Source: Acidimicrobiaceae bacterium
Lineage (GTDB): Bacteria > Actinomycetota > Acidimicrobiia > Acidimicrobiales > Ilumatobacteraceae
Reading direction: 5' to 3'
NCBI GenBank assembly: GCA_020637295.1
Contig: JACJWF010000029.1
Span: 1-15,755 of the forward strand
Length of the DNA stretch: 15,755 bases
How positions within the stretch are numbered: the stretch's first letter is position 1; every line of letters begins with the position of its first letter. Of the stretch, positions 1 through 6,839 are shown piece by piece. The notes beneath the pieces were generated by a model, which did no database searches, was not told the origin of the DNA, and saw only the letters and a program-made list of their open reading frames with translations. Both the position numbers and the translations under genes were made by a program.

Positions 1-8
1 GTGACCCC

Positions 9-54
9 CTCCACGCCTGACCCCCGACCCTCTCCACGCCTGACACCCGACCCC
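9..54. repeat. 23-bp tandem repeat, two copies
   Basis: Two adjacent copies of a 23-bp unit lie at 9-31 and 32-54. Both begin with the identical 13-mer CTCCACGCCTGAC (9-21 and 32-44) and continue into C-rich sequence with a few differences. No coding frame in this stretch looks real. It is the left part of a 252-bp gene-free region downstream of the mannosidase stop. Its function is unknown. Confidence 0.75.
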
Positions 55-73
55 CGACCCCCGACCCCCGACC
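48..73. repeat. CGACCCC heptamer tandem repeat
   Basis: Three perfect head-to-tail copies of CGACCCC lie at 48-54, 55-61 and 62-68, followed by a partial copy to 73. The array runs directly out of the second 23-bp repeat. The opposite strand carries GGGG tracts every 7 bp. Slipped-strand expansion is the simplest origin, so copy number may vary between strains. Confidence 0.75.
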
Positions 74-96
74 GGTCCGAGTCTCACACCGCCCAC

Positions 97-214
97 CCGA
101 GTGCCACGTCACTGACCCGAGTGCCACGACGCATCCGAGTGCTCACCCCCACCCCGGGGTAGGAGTCGGCACTCGGATGCCGGCTGGCACTCGGATCGGT
201 GAGCAGGCACTCGG
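97..214. repeat. 118-bp imperfect palindrome built on CCGAGTGC/GCACTCGG
   Basis: CCGAGTGC occurs at 97-104, 117-124 and 135-142. Its complement GCACTCGG occurs at 169-176, 187-194 and 207-214. All three pairs are centred on the same point (155/156), which is also the centre of the palindrome ACCCCGGGGT (151-160). Pairing base i with base 311-i, I count 46 of 59 positions complementary, including perfect blocks of 9 (97-105), 10 (117-126) and 12 bp (131-142 with 169-180). A degenerate fourth unit, TCCGAGTCTCAC, lies at 76-87. It follows the mannosidase stop by about 40 bp and could form a long bulged hairpin or cruciform. It might act in termination, be a remnant of a non-autonomous repeat element, or bind protein; the sequence does not say which. 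Confidence 0.85.
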
Positions 215-219
215 ACCCT

Positions 220-245
220 GGGCAACGGGGGCGGGCAACGGGGGC
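220..245 (+). repeat. 13-bp direct repeat, G-quadruplex type
   Basis: GGGCAACGGGGGC is repeated perfectly at 220-232 and 233-245, ending 7 bp before the mannosidase stop triplet (253-255). The plus strand therefore has four G tracts separated by loops of 4, 1 and 4 nt, a good intramolecular quadruplex pattern. It lies on the template strand just past the 3' end of the mannosidase gene, where it might slow polymerase. Confidence 0.7.
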
Positions 246-252
246 GGCAGGG

Positions 253-3200
253 TTAGGGGGTGGTGGAGAGGCGGAGGGTGGCGACCTCGAATGGGCGCAG
301 AGTGTGGACGACGATGCCGTCGCTGACCTCGAACGGGGTGTGCGGTTCCTCCAACAGGTTGCACAGCGACGCGGCCTGGATGCGGGCGGGCATCCGGAGG
401 GTGACAGGCCGGCGGGCGCCACACACCTCGGCCACGCGGACCACCAGGTCGCCGCTGCCGTCGTCGGCACGCTTCACGGCTGACACCTCGATGCCCTCAC
501 CGTCGACGGCCACGAGCGGTGGGGCAGCAGCGGAGGCACCCGCAGCGGCGTCCGGCCCTGCGGCGACCCAGCGCAGCGGGGTGTTCAGCACCTCCGCCTC
601 GCGCACCACGGCCTCCAGGCCGGGGCCGTGCGGCATGACGGCGATCGTGACGGCGTGGCGGCCGTGGTCCTGCTCCGGGTCCGGGTACTTGGCGGCGCGC
701 AGCAGGCTGATGCGCACACCACCACCGTCGGGCTCCTGCACGGAGTGGCCGTAGCGGCCGTCGTCGAGGATCGCGACGCCCCAGCCAGGTTCGGCCAGGT
801 CCACCCAGCGATGGGCGCACACCTCGAACTTCGCCGCGTCCCACGACGTGCTCTGGTGGGTGGGCCGCACGACGTGCCCGAACTGGATGCCGCAGGCGGC
901 TTCCCGGGCGTGCACGTCCAGCGGGACGTGCAGCGACAGGAGTGCCTCGTCCTCGTGCCAGTCGATGTCGAAGGCCAGGTCCAGGCGCGGCGAGCCCGCC
1001 CGCAACACCACCCGTTGCACCACGGTGGACCGGCCGAACGCCCGGCGCACCTCCAGCGTGGCCCGCAGCGGGCCGTCCTCCCTCAGCGTCACCGAGTGCA
1101 CACCACCCACCGGCCGGCCGAGGCCGCGGGTCCACGCCTCGACGTCCCAGGCGTCGTACTCGACGGGGTGGTCCGGGGCCAGTTCCAGCGACACCCGGCG
1201 GCCATCGGGCAGCAACTCGCGGCCGGCGTGCACGTCGATGATGGAGGTGATCTCGCCGGCCAGGTCCCAGGCGACGGACAGAAAGCCGTTCGTGAAGGAG
1301 TGCTCCGTCGTGACCACCCGGTCCTCGACCGTCGCCGGGCCACCGAACCCGAACCCCGGCGCGCTCACCACCACCAGCGCACCCGTTGCATCTGCAACGA
1401 CCTCCGTGCGGGTGAACGCCGACGGGTTGGCGATCATGCCCGACGGGGCGACCTGCGCCAGCGCCTCGGCGATCAGCTCCTCCAGCCGTGCCGCCACCCG
1501 CTCGTGCTCCGCCTCCGCGTCCTCGTACACCCAGGTGATGGACGACCCCGGGATGATGTCGTGGAACTGCTGGAGCAGGACGTCCTTCCACAGCCGGTCC
1601 AGCTCGGCGGTCACCGTGTCGGGCACACCCGCCGGCACCGCCGCCCACCACAGCTCGGCCTCCCGCAGCAGCTGCTCGCAGCGGCGGTTGCCCACCTTGG
1701 TGCGGGCCTGGCTGGTGAGTGTGCCGCGGTGCATCTCGAAGTACAGCTCGCCGTCCCACCGCGGCACAGGGGCACCGGCGTCGCGTTCCGCCTCGACCTG
1801 CGCGAAGAAGTCCTCCGTGGTCCCCATGGTCACCCGTGGCGCTCCATCGAGGTCGGCGAAGCGGTGGGCGCGCTGGATCATCTCCCTCGTCGGGCCGCCG
1901 CCGCCGTTGCCGTGGCCGAACGGCATCAGCGACCAGTCGCTCCACCCGTGGTCCTTGAAGTTGTGCTCGCTGAACACCAGCTCCTCGCCGACCACGGTGG
2001 CGTTGTAGGTGTCCACCGGCGGGAAGTGGGTGAGCACCTCGGAGCCGTCGAGGCCGCGCCAGCGGAACGTGCTGTGGGGGAAGCGGTTCTGCTTGTTCCA
2101 GCTGAGCTTCTGGGTGATGAAGCGGTCACAGCCGGCCCCCCGGAACAGCTGCGGCAGCGAGGCCGGGTAGCCGAACACGTCGGGGATCCACACCTCCTTG
2201 CAGCGCACGCCGAAGCGGACCTCGAAGTAGCGCTGGCCGTGGACGAGCTGGCGAACCAGGCTCTCCCCGCTCGGCAGGTTCATGTCCGCCTCCACCCACA
2301 TCGCGCCGACGGGTTGCCACTGGCCGTTGGCCACCCGCTCGCGGATCCGCTGGAACAGCGCGGGGTAGTGGTCCTCCATCCACTGGTACTGCACTGCCTG
2401 CGAGCACACGAACCGGTAGGCGGGGTCGTCGTCCATCATCCGGGTGGCGCTGGCGAACGTGCGGGCGCACTTGCGGATCGTCTCCCGCACAGGCCACAGC
2501 CAGGCCGAGTCGATGTGCGCGTGCCCGGCCGCCACCACTCGGTGCGCGCCGCTGCGGGCGGGGAGGGCCAACGCCGGCGCCAGGACGGCGCGGGCCGCGG
2601 CAGCGGTGCCGGCGATGTCGTCGAGGTCCAGCGCGTCGAACGCGGCCTGCAGGGTGCGCAGGATGCGCTGGCGGCGTGCCTCCGCCGGGGCGAGCGCGGT
2701 CATCAGGCCCAGCAGCACCTCGATGTCCAGCAGCAGGTGGTACACCTCGTCGTCGCGGAGGCTCAGCGTGGCCTGGCGGAGGCGGTACAGCGGGCGGTCG
2801 CCCGCGGTGCGCAGCGAGCCGAGGTTGCCCTCCGCCGTCATCCGCCGCTGGGGGAAGGCCGGGTTGGAGGCCGCTTCGACGATCAGTTCGACAGGCCCCG
2901 CCGTGCCGGCGATCCCGGCGAGCGGCACGGCGGTGCGGCGGGGATGGATGCCCTGGACGGGAAGGCCCTGCCCGTCGGCGCCCGGCAACCAGACCAGCCC
3001 CTCGCTCTGGAAGCCCGCAGCGTCCGGGTGGAACCCGAGGTCGACAACGAACTCGGGGCTGCAGCCGGCCGTGGTGGACCAGCCCGCAGGGAGCTCGCCG
3101 GCGAAGCGGAACCATGTGGTGCCCCACGGGCGGCCGTAGTGATCGCCGACGGTGAACGGCCGGCCCTCGGTGTCCAGCGCGGCCACCGCCTGGGCGTAGG

Positions 3201-3330
3201 GCACGGGTTCGCCGGGGGCCTCCCACGCGGTGACGGCCAGCGGCACGGACGCCCGGTACATGGCCGGCATCACCCGTTCCATCAGCTCGCGCCGGATCCG
3301 CCGCTCCACCAACGCCGAGTCGTCGTGCAT
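253..3330 (-). CDS. Alpha-mannosidase, glycoside hydrolase family 38
   Basis: A 1025-residue retaining alpha-mannosidase that releases alpha-linked mannose from oligosaccharides or glycoproteins. No signal peptide is visible, so it is probably cytoplasmic. GH38 hallmarks are present: the zinc-binding stretch GHAHIDSAWLWP (H270 and D274 of the HxHxD pattern near 270-274), the nucleophile region WIPDVFGYPASLPQL (D384), and a second zinc site QQFHDIIPGSS (H590, D591). An N-terminal beta domain of about 260 residues and C-terminal beta domains from about 640 complete the usual architecture, and the length is normal for the family. The open frame continues to 3819, but that part is low-complexity antisense of the Rieske gene. 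ATG 3330 is preceded 7 nt upstream by TACGCT, supporting a leaderless start. No sugar transporter or other glycosidase is visible beside it. Family assignment is firm; the glycan substrate is unknown. Confidence 0.95.
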   Translation of the reverse strand: MHDDSALVERRIRRELMERVMPAMYRASVPLAVTAWEAPGEPVPYAQAVAALDTEGRPFTVGDHYGRPWGTTWFRFAGELPAGWSTTAGCSPEFVVDLGFHPDAAGFQSEGLVWLPGADGQGLPVQGIHPRRTAVPLAGIAGTAGPVELIVEAASNPAFPQRRMTAEGNLGSLRTAGDRPLYRLRQATLSLRDDEVYHLLLDIEVLLGLMTALAPAEARRQRILRTLQAAFDALDLDDIAGTAAAARAVLAPALALPARSGAHRVVAAGHAHIDSAWLWPVRETIRKCARTFASATRMMDDDPAYRFVCSQAVQYQWMEDHYPALFQRIRERVANGQWQPVGAMWVEADMNLPSGESLVRQLVHGQRYFEVRFGVRCKEVWIPDVFGYPASLPQLFRGAGCDRFITQKLSWNKQNRFPHSTFRWRGLDGSEVLTHFPPVDTYNATVVGEELVFSEHNFKDHGWSDWSLMPFGHGNGGGGPTREMIQRAHRFADLDGAPRVTMGTTEDFFAQVEAERDAGAPVPRWDGELYFEMHRGTLTSQARTKVGNRRCEQLLREAELWWAAVPAGVPDTVTAELDRLWKDVLLQQFHDIIPGSSITWVYEDAEAEHERVAARLEELIAEALAQVAPSGMIANPSAFTRTEVVADATGALVVVSAPGFGFGGPATVEDRVVTTEHSFTNGFLSVAWDLAGEITSIIDVHAGRELLPDGRRVSLELAPDHPVEYDAWDVEAWTRGLGRPVGGVHSVTLREDGPLRATLEVRRAFGRSTVVQRVVLRAGSPRLDLAFDIDWHEDEALLSLHVPLDVHAREAACGIQFGHVVRPTHQSTSWDAAKFEVCAHRWVDLAEPGWGVAILDDGRYGHSVQEPDGGGVRISLLRAAKYPDPEQDHGRHAVTIAVMPHGPGLEAVVREAEVLNTPLRWVAAGPDAAAGASAAAPPLVAVDGEGIEVSAVKRADDGSGDLVVRVAEVCGARRPVTLRMPARIQAASLCNLLEEPHTPFEVSDGIVVHTLRPFEVATLRLSTTP

Positions 3331-3337
3331 GCGCCCG

Positions 3338-3343
3338 AGCGTA
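3338..3343 (-). promoter_or_regulatory. Leaderless -10 box of mannosidase gene
   Basis: TACGCT, read on the minus strand from 3343 to 3338, ends 7 nt before ATG 3330. It matches the actinobacterial TANNNT -10 box, and the spacing puts the transcription start at or near the A of ATG. No Shine-Dalgarno sequence is visible. Confidence 0.65.
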
Positions 3344-3364
3344 CGCGCCCACCCCCCTCCGCCT

Positions 3365-3372
3365 TTACGTAA
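3365..3372. promoter_or_regulatory. TTACGTAA palindrome, possible operator
   Basis: A perfect 8-bp palindrome, TTACGTAA, flanked by CC(T) and (G)GG, stands out as an AT-rich island in the GC-rich divergent region 3331-3478. It falls where the -35 region of the mannosidase promoter would be (about 22 bp upstream of TACGCT), so it could be a repressor or activator site. This is a suggestion from position only. The remainder of the region contains an isolated TTGACA (3413-3418) without a matching -10. Confidence 0.35.
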
Positions 3373-3465
3373 GGGCTGTCGGGCTGCGACCAGCGGCGAC
3401 GCGTCGGCATTCTTGACACACAGCCTGGGAGACCGCCGGGAGAAGCGGGTCGGTGGCGGGTGGGG

Positions 3466-3471
3466 TACGGT
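3466..3471 (+). promoter_or_regulatory. Leaderless -10 box of Rieske gene
   Basis: TACGGT is followed by exactly 7 nt and then ATG 3479. The arrangement mirrors the divergent mannosidase promoter. It decides the start codon, since the open frame itself extends upstream to 3230. Confidence 0.65.
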
Positions 3472-3478
3472 CGCCGGC

Positions 3479-4657
3479 ATGGAGCGTGAGGAGGCGCTGG
3501 CGCTGTGCGAGCGGCTGGTGGCCGCGATGGCCGCGGGCGGCAGCGAACTGGCGGAGGGCCAGTTGCACGTGCCGGCGGCCGAGTACCGCGACCCCACCCG
3601 CTGGCGGGCCGAGGTGGACCGCATCTTCCGGGCGGTCCCCGTGGTGCTCGCACCGAGTGCGCTCGTGGCCGAGCCGAACTCGTTCGTCACCCGCGACGTG
3701 CTGGGAACGGCGCTGCTCGTCGCCCGCGGTGCCGACGGCGTGGCCCGCACGTTCGTCAACGCCTGCGTGCACCGCGGCGCCCGGTTGTGCGACGGCGCGG
3801 GCAGCGAGCGCCGCCTCACCTGCCCCTACCACGGCTGGACCTACGACACCGCCGGACGGCTGGTCGGGGTGCCCCACCGCGACCAGTTCGGCGACATCGC
3901 CACCGACGGGCTGCTGCAACTGCCGACCGCCGAACGGCACGGGCTGGTGTTCGCCACCCTCGGCGCCACACCCACGGCCGGCGAGCCCGCGGCGCCGCCG
4001 GACCTGGACACATGGCTGGACGGGTTCGGCCCGATCCTCGACGACCTCGCCCTCGCCGACCAGCACGTGGTGGCCGTCAGCGAGCTGCCCGGCCCGAACT
4101 GGAAGGTGGCCAAAGACGGCTACTTCGACGGCTACCACTTCAGCGCGCTGCACAAGGACACCTTGGGCCGCGTGTACCGGGGCAACGCCCAGGTGTTCGA
4201 GGCCTGGGGCCCCCACCAGCGGTTCCACTTCGCCACCCACCGCCTGCACGACGGCGGCATGACATCGGCGCACGAGCACCCGCGCCCGCACCAGCTGATG
4301 GGCACCGTCACCGCGCTGTTCCCCAACACGGCCTTCGCCGGCGACCGGGACGGCCTGCTGATGAGCCAGGTCTTCCCCGGGGCCGCGCCCGGCACCAGCA
4401 TCACCTTCCAGACCCACCTCCGCCGCCGCCCGCTGGACCCTGCGGACACCTCCGACCTGGACAAGGCGCTGGAGCGTGTGCGCTACCTGGAGTTCGTGGT
4501 GCAGGAGGAGGACTACGCCACCGGGCTGGCGATCGGCAGCAACCTGCCGGCCATGGCCGGTGCTGCGCAGGACTTCGTGTTCGGCCGCAACGAGCTGGCC
4601 AACCAGCGCTTCCACACCTGGGTCCGCCACTTTCTTGAGATTGACTCCAGTCAATAG
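3479..4657 (+). CDS. Rieske non-haem iron oxygenase, alpha subunit
   Basis: A 392-residue oxygenase component of the aromatic-ring-hydroxylating or demethylating type, which uses O2 and electrons from a ferredoxin and reductase. The Rieske [2Fe-2S] site is complete: C96-x-H98, then 16 residues, then C115-x2-H118 (NACVHRGARLC and CPYHGW). The catalytic domain has the mononuclear iron motif D217-x2-H220-x4-H225 in FDGYHFSALH, where D217 is the expected electron-relay Asp. The acidic stretch QEED (342-345) probably supplies the third iron ligand. Length and layout are normal for an alpha-only oxygenase. No beta subunit, ferredoxin or reductase is encoded in the window, so electrons must come from elsewhere. 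ATG 3479 is chosen because of the TACGGT box and because upstream sequence is antisense low-complexity. It is followed after 10 bp by an acyl-CoA enzyme and then a CoA-transferase, which suggests catabolism of an organic acid. The substrate cannot be inferred. Confidence 0.92.
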   Translation: MEREEALALCERLVAAMAAGGSELAEGQLHVPAAEYRDPTRWRAEVDRIFRAVPVVLAPSALVAEPNSFVTRDVLGTALLVARGADGVARTFVNACVHRGARLCDGAGSERRLTCPYHGWTYDTAGRLVGVPHRDQFGDIATDGLLQLPTAERHGLVFATLGATPTAGEPAAPPDLDTWLDGFGPILDDLALADQHVVAVSELPGPNWKVAKDGYFDGYHFSALHKDTLGRVYRGNAQVFEAWGPHQRFHFATHRLHDGGMTSAHEHPRPHQLMGTVTALFPNTAFAGDRDGLLMSQVFPGAAPGTSITFQTHLRRRPLDPADTSDLDKALERVRYLEFVVQEEDYATGLAIGSNLPAMAGAAQDFVFGRNELANQRFHTWVRHFLEIDSSQ

Positions 4658-4660
4658 GCT
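4655..4660 (+). promoter_or_regulatory. Possible -10 box overlapping Rieske stop codon
   Basis: TAGGCT begins with the TAG stop codon of the Rieske gene (4655-4657) and is followed by 7 nt and GTG 4668. The fit to the leaderless pattern is exact. If active, the crotonase gene can be transcribed separately from the Rieske gene. Confidence 0.5.
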
Positions 4661-4667
4661 GGACGGC

Positions 4668-5564
4668 GTGAGCATCGCCGACGACACCTACGAGACCCTC
4701 CACCTCGCCCTCGAGGAGGACGGCATCCTGCTGCTCACCCTCAACCGGCCCGAGCAGATGAATGCGTTCACGGTGGAGATGGCCAACGAGCTGGTCCGCG
4801 CCTTCGAGACGGCCAGCGAGGACGACGCGGTGAAGGCCGTCATCGTCACCGGTGCCGGCCGCGCCTTCTGCGCCGGCATGGACCTCAGCGTGGGCGGCAA
4901 CGTGTTCGGTCTGGACGAGGCCCTGCAGCCGACGATGGCCGACATGACGGAGCGCCTCGACGACCCGGTGATCGTCGACGGGGTGCGCGACACCGGCGGC
5001 CGCGTCACGCTGGCGATCTTCGCCTGCAAGAAGCCGGTGATCGCCGCGATCAACGGTGCCGCCGTCGGCATCGGCGCCACGATGACCCTGGCGATGGACG
5101 TGCGCCTGGCGTCGGAGAAGGCCCGCATCGGGTTCGTCTTCGGCCGCATCGGCATCACGCCGGAGGCCTGCAGCACCTGGTTCCTCCCCCGCCTCGTCGG
5201 CATCAGCCGGGCGCTGGAGTGGTGCTACAGCGCGGACATCCTGATGCCGGAGGAGGCCAGGGAAGGCGGCCTGGTCCGCAGCGTCGTCGCGCCGGATGCC
5301 CTGCTCGACGAGGCCCGCACGCTGGCCCGCCGCTTCGCCGTCGGCAAGTCGCCGGTCGCCGTGGCGATGACCCGGCAGATGATGTACCGCAACGCCGGCC
5401 AGCCGCACCCGCTGGCGGCCCACCAGGTGGACTCGCTGTCGATGTTCTACACGAGCATCGGCGACGGCAAGGAGGGGGTGCAGGCCTTCCTCGACAAGCG
5501 CGACGCCGCGTTCACCGGCAGGGCCAGCGAGATGCCCCCCTTCTACGACGGGTGGGCGGGCTGA
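4668..5564 (+). CDS. Crotonase-fold enoyl-CoA hydratase/isomerase
   Basis: A 298-residue crotonase-superfamily enzyme acting on an acyl-CoA. The oxyanion-hole segments are clear: AFCAGMDLS (66-74) and NGAAVGIGATM (129-139), followed by LASEKARIGFVFGRIGI. Aligned by eye to rat mitochondrial enoyl-CoA hydratase, both catalytic glutamates (E144, E164) are replaced, by T and F. A glutamate is instead present at E166 in GITPEACSTWFLPRLVG, resembling the single catalytic Glu region of delta3,delta2-enoyl-CoA isomerases of the ECI2/PECI kind. Isomerase activity is therefore at least as likely as hydratase activity, though many such actinobacterial proteins are simply called enoyl-CoA hydratase. The GTG start at 4668 fits the TAGGCT box. 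The frame runs further upstream to 4476 inside the Rieske gene, but that part is out-of-frame shadow. It lies between the Rieske oxygenase and a CoA-transferase. Confidence 0.9.
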   Translation: MSIADDTYETLHLALEEDGILLLTLNRPEQMNAFTVEMANELVRAFETASEDDAVKAVIVTGAGRAFCAGMDLSVGGNVFGLDEALQPTMADMTERLDDPVIVDGVRDTGGRVTLAIFACKKPVIAAINGAAVGIGATMTLAMDVRLASEKARIGFVFGRIGITPEACSTWFLPRLVGISRALEWCYSADILMPEEAREGGLVRSVVAPDALLDEARTLARRFAVGKSPVAVAMTRQMMYRNAGQPHPLAAHQVDSLSMFYTSIGDGKEGVQAFLDKRDAAFTGRASEMPPFYDGWAG

Positions 5565-5565
5565 G

Positions 5566-5571
5566 TAGCGT
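5566..5571 (+). promoter_or_regulatory. Possible -10 box of CoA-transferase gene
   Basis: TAGCGT lies 9 nt before ATG 5581, two bases after the crotonase stop. It fits the TANNNT pattern with slightly longer spacing than its neighbours. An in-frame GTG at 5575 is only 3 nt away, too close for a transcript beginning after this box, which favours ATG 5581. Confidence 0.45.
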
Positions 5572-5580
5572 CGCGTGCGC

Positions 5581-6828
5581 ATGACCGACCGCCCGCTCTC
5601 CGGAATTCGCGTCCTCGACTTCACCCGGGTACTCGCCGGCCCGCACGCGACACGAATGCTGCTGGATCTTGGAGCCGAGGTCGTCAAGCTGGAACCGCCG
5701 GAGGGCGACATCACCCGCACCACCTGGCCGCGGGTCAACAGCATCTCGTCGTACTTCGCCCAGCAGAACGCCGGGAAGCGCTGCATCAGCATCCACCTCG
5801 ACACGCAAGAGGGGCGCGACCTGGTGCTGCGGCTGGTGGAGGTTGCCGACGTGGTGGTGGAGAACTTCCGCCCCGGCGTGATGGACCGCCTGGGCCTCGG
5901 CTGGGACGTCCTGCGGGCCCGCAACCCGCGGCTGATCCTCGCCAGCGTCAGCGGCTACGGCCAGACCGGTCCGTGGGTGCACCGTCGCGCGTACGCGCCG
6001 GTGGTGGGCGCGGAGAGCGGCTTCACCAAGGCCCAGGGCGACGCCCGCCAGGGCCACTCCGGCTCCGAGCCCGCGGCGCGCGGCCAGTACGCCAACGACC
6101 CGCACAGCCACGCCGACGTCTACACGGCGCTGGAGTGCGGCGCCGCCATCCTCGCTGCGCTGTACCAGCGGGAGCGCACCGGCCGCGGTGACCGCATCGA
6201 CATCTCGATGGCCCAGACGATGCTGTACGTCAACGAGCACGCCCACGACCACCTGTGGGACGACCCCGTGCCGGAGGGGCAGATCCGCAGCTTCCGGCCG
6301 ATGGACTACCCGGTGCTCACCGCCGCCAACGGCGAGATGGTGGTGGTCAGCGGGCACCCGGCGGAGAACAAGACGTTCGACTTCTACATGTTCTCGATCG
6401 GCCGGCCGGAGCTGTGCGAGGACCCCCGCTTCGCCACCACGGCGCTGCGCCTGGCCAACCTCGACGACATCGAGGACGCCCTCCACGACTGGGCGCGCAC
6501 CATGCCGTCCGCCCACGCCATCGAAGAGGTCATGTCGAAGAACAAGCTGGCGGTCGGGCGGCTGCGGTCCGTCCACGAGGTGTGCGACACGGATTGGGGC
6601 GCGGAGCGGGAGGTCACCGTGGAGATCCCTGATCGCGGCGACGGCACCATCCGCATCCCCAACGCGCCATGGCGGTTCGAGGGCAGCGACATCCGCACCG
6701 CCGGCGTGCCGCAGTACCGCGGCGAGGACAACCGCGGCGTGCTGAAGGAACTGCTCGGCCTGGACGACGCCACCGTCGACCGGCTGGCCGCCGACGGAGT
6801 CATCTCCGACCGCATCCCGCAGAAGTAG
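5581..6828 (+). CDS. Class III CoA-transferase (CaiB/BaiF family)
   Basis: A 415-residue family III CoA-transferase, which moves CoA from an acyl-CoA donor to a carboxylic acid through an aspartyl-CoA anhydride. The N-terminus LSGIRVLDFTRVLAGPHATR and the following LGAEVVKLEPPEGD are typical of the family, as is VVVENFRPGVMDRLGL (91-106). The expected catalytic aspartate is D179 in HADVYTALECGAAILAAL, equivalent to D169 of formyl-CoA transferase. Length matches the family. ATG 5581 is preferred over in-frame GTG 5575 because of the TAGCGT spacing; the difference is two residues. It starts 16 bp after the crotonase stop and 11 bp before a DNA ligase gene. In this company it probably activates a carboxylate for the adjacent acyl-CoA enzyme. 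The substrate is not identifiable, so I give no caiB or frc symbol. Confidence 0.93.
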   Translation: MTDRPLSGIRVLDFTRVLAGPHATRMLLDLGAEVVKLEPPEGDITRTTWPRVNSISSYFAQQNAGKRCISIHLDTQEGRDLVLRLVEVADVVVENFRPGVMDRLGLGWDVLRARNPRLILASVSGYGQTGPWVHRRAYAPVVGAESGFTKAQGDARQGHSGSEPAARGQYANDPHSHADVYTALECGAAILAALYQRERTGRGDRIDISMAQTMLYVNEHAHDHLWDDPVPEGQIRSFRPMDYPVLTAANGEMVVVSGHPAENKTFDFYMFSIGRPELCEDPRFATTALRLANLDDIEDALHDWARTMPSAHAIEEVMSKNKLAVGRLRSVHEVCDTDWGAEREVTVEIPDRGDGTIRIPNAPWRFEGSDIRTAGVPQYRGEDNRGVLKELLGLDDATVDRLAADGVISDRIPQK

Positions 6829-6839
6829 CGGCGGCTCCC

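Noticed and set aside
628..3372. A 914-codon open frame on the plus strand opposite the mannosidase
   Set aside because: It is the antisense shadow of a clear GH38 gene, rich in His, Arg, Gly and Val with no recognisable motif. Long antisense frames are expected at this GC content.
3413..3441. Sigma-70 promoter from TTGACA at 3413-3418
   Set aside because: No -10-like hexamer occurs 16-19 bp downstream, and the Rieske gene already has TACGGT at the leaderless distance.
3331..3819. Upstream in-frame extension of the alpha-mannosidase by 163 residues
   Set aside because: The translated extension is Ser/Arg/Ala-rich low-complexity sequence lying antisense to the Rieske gene, and GH38 proteins do not carry it. 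The TACGCT box supports ATG 3330.
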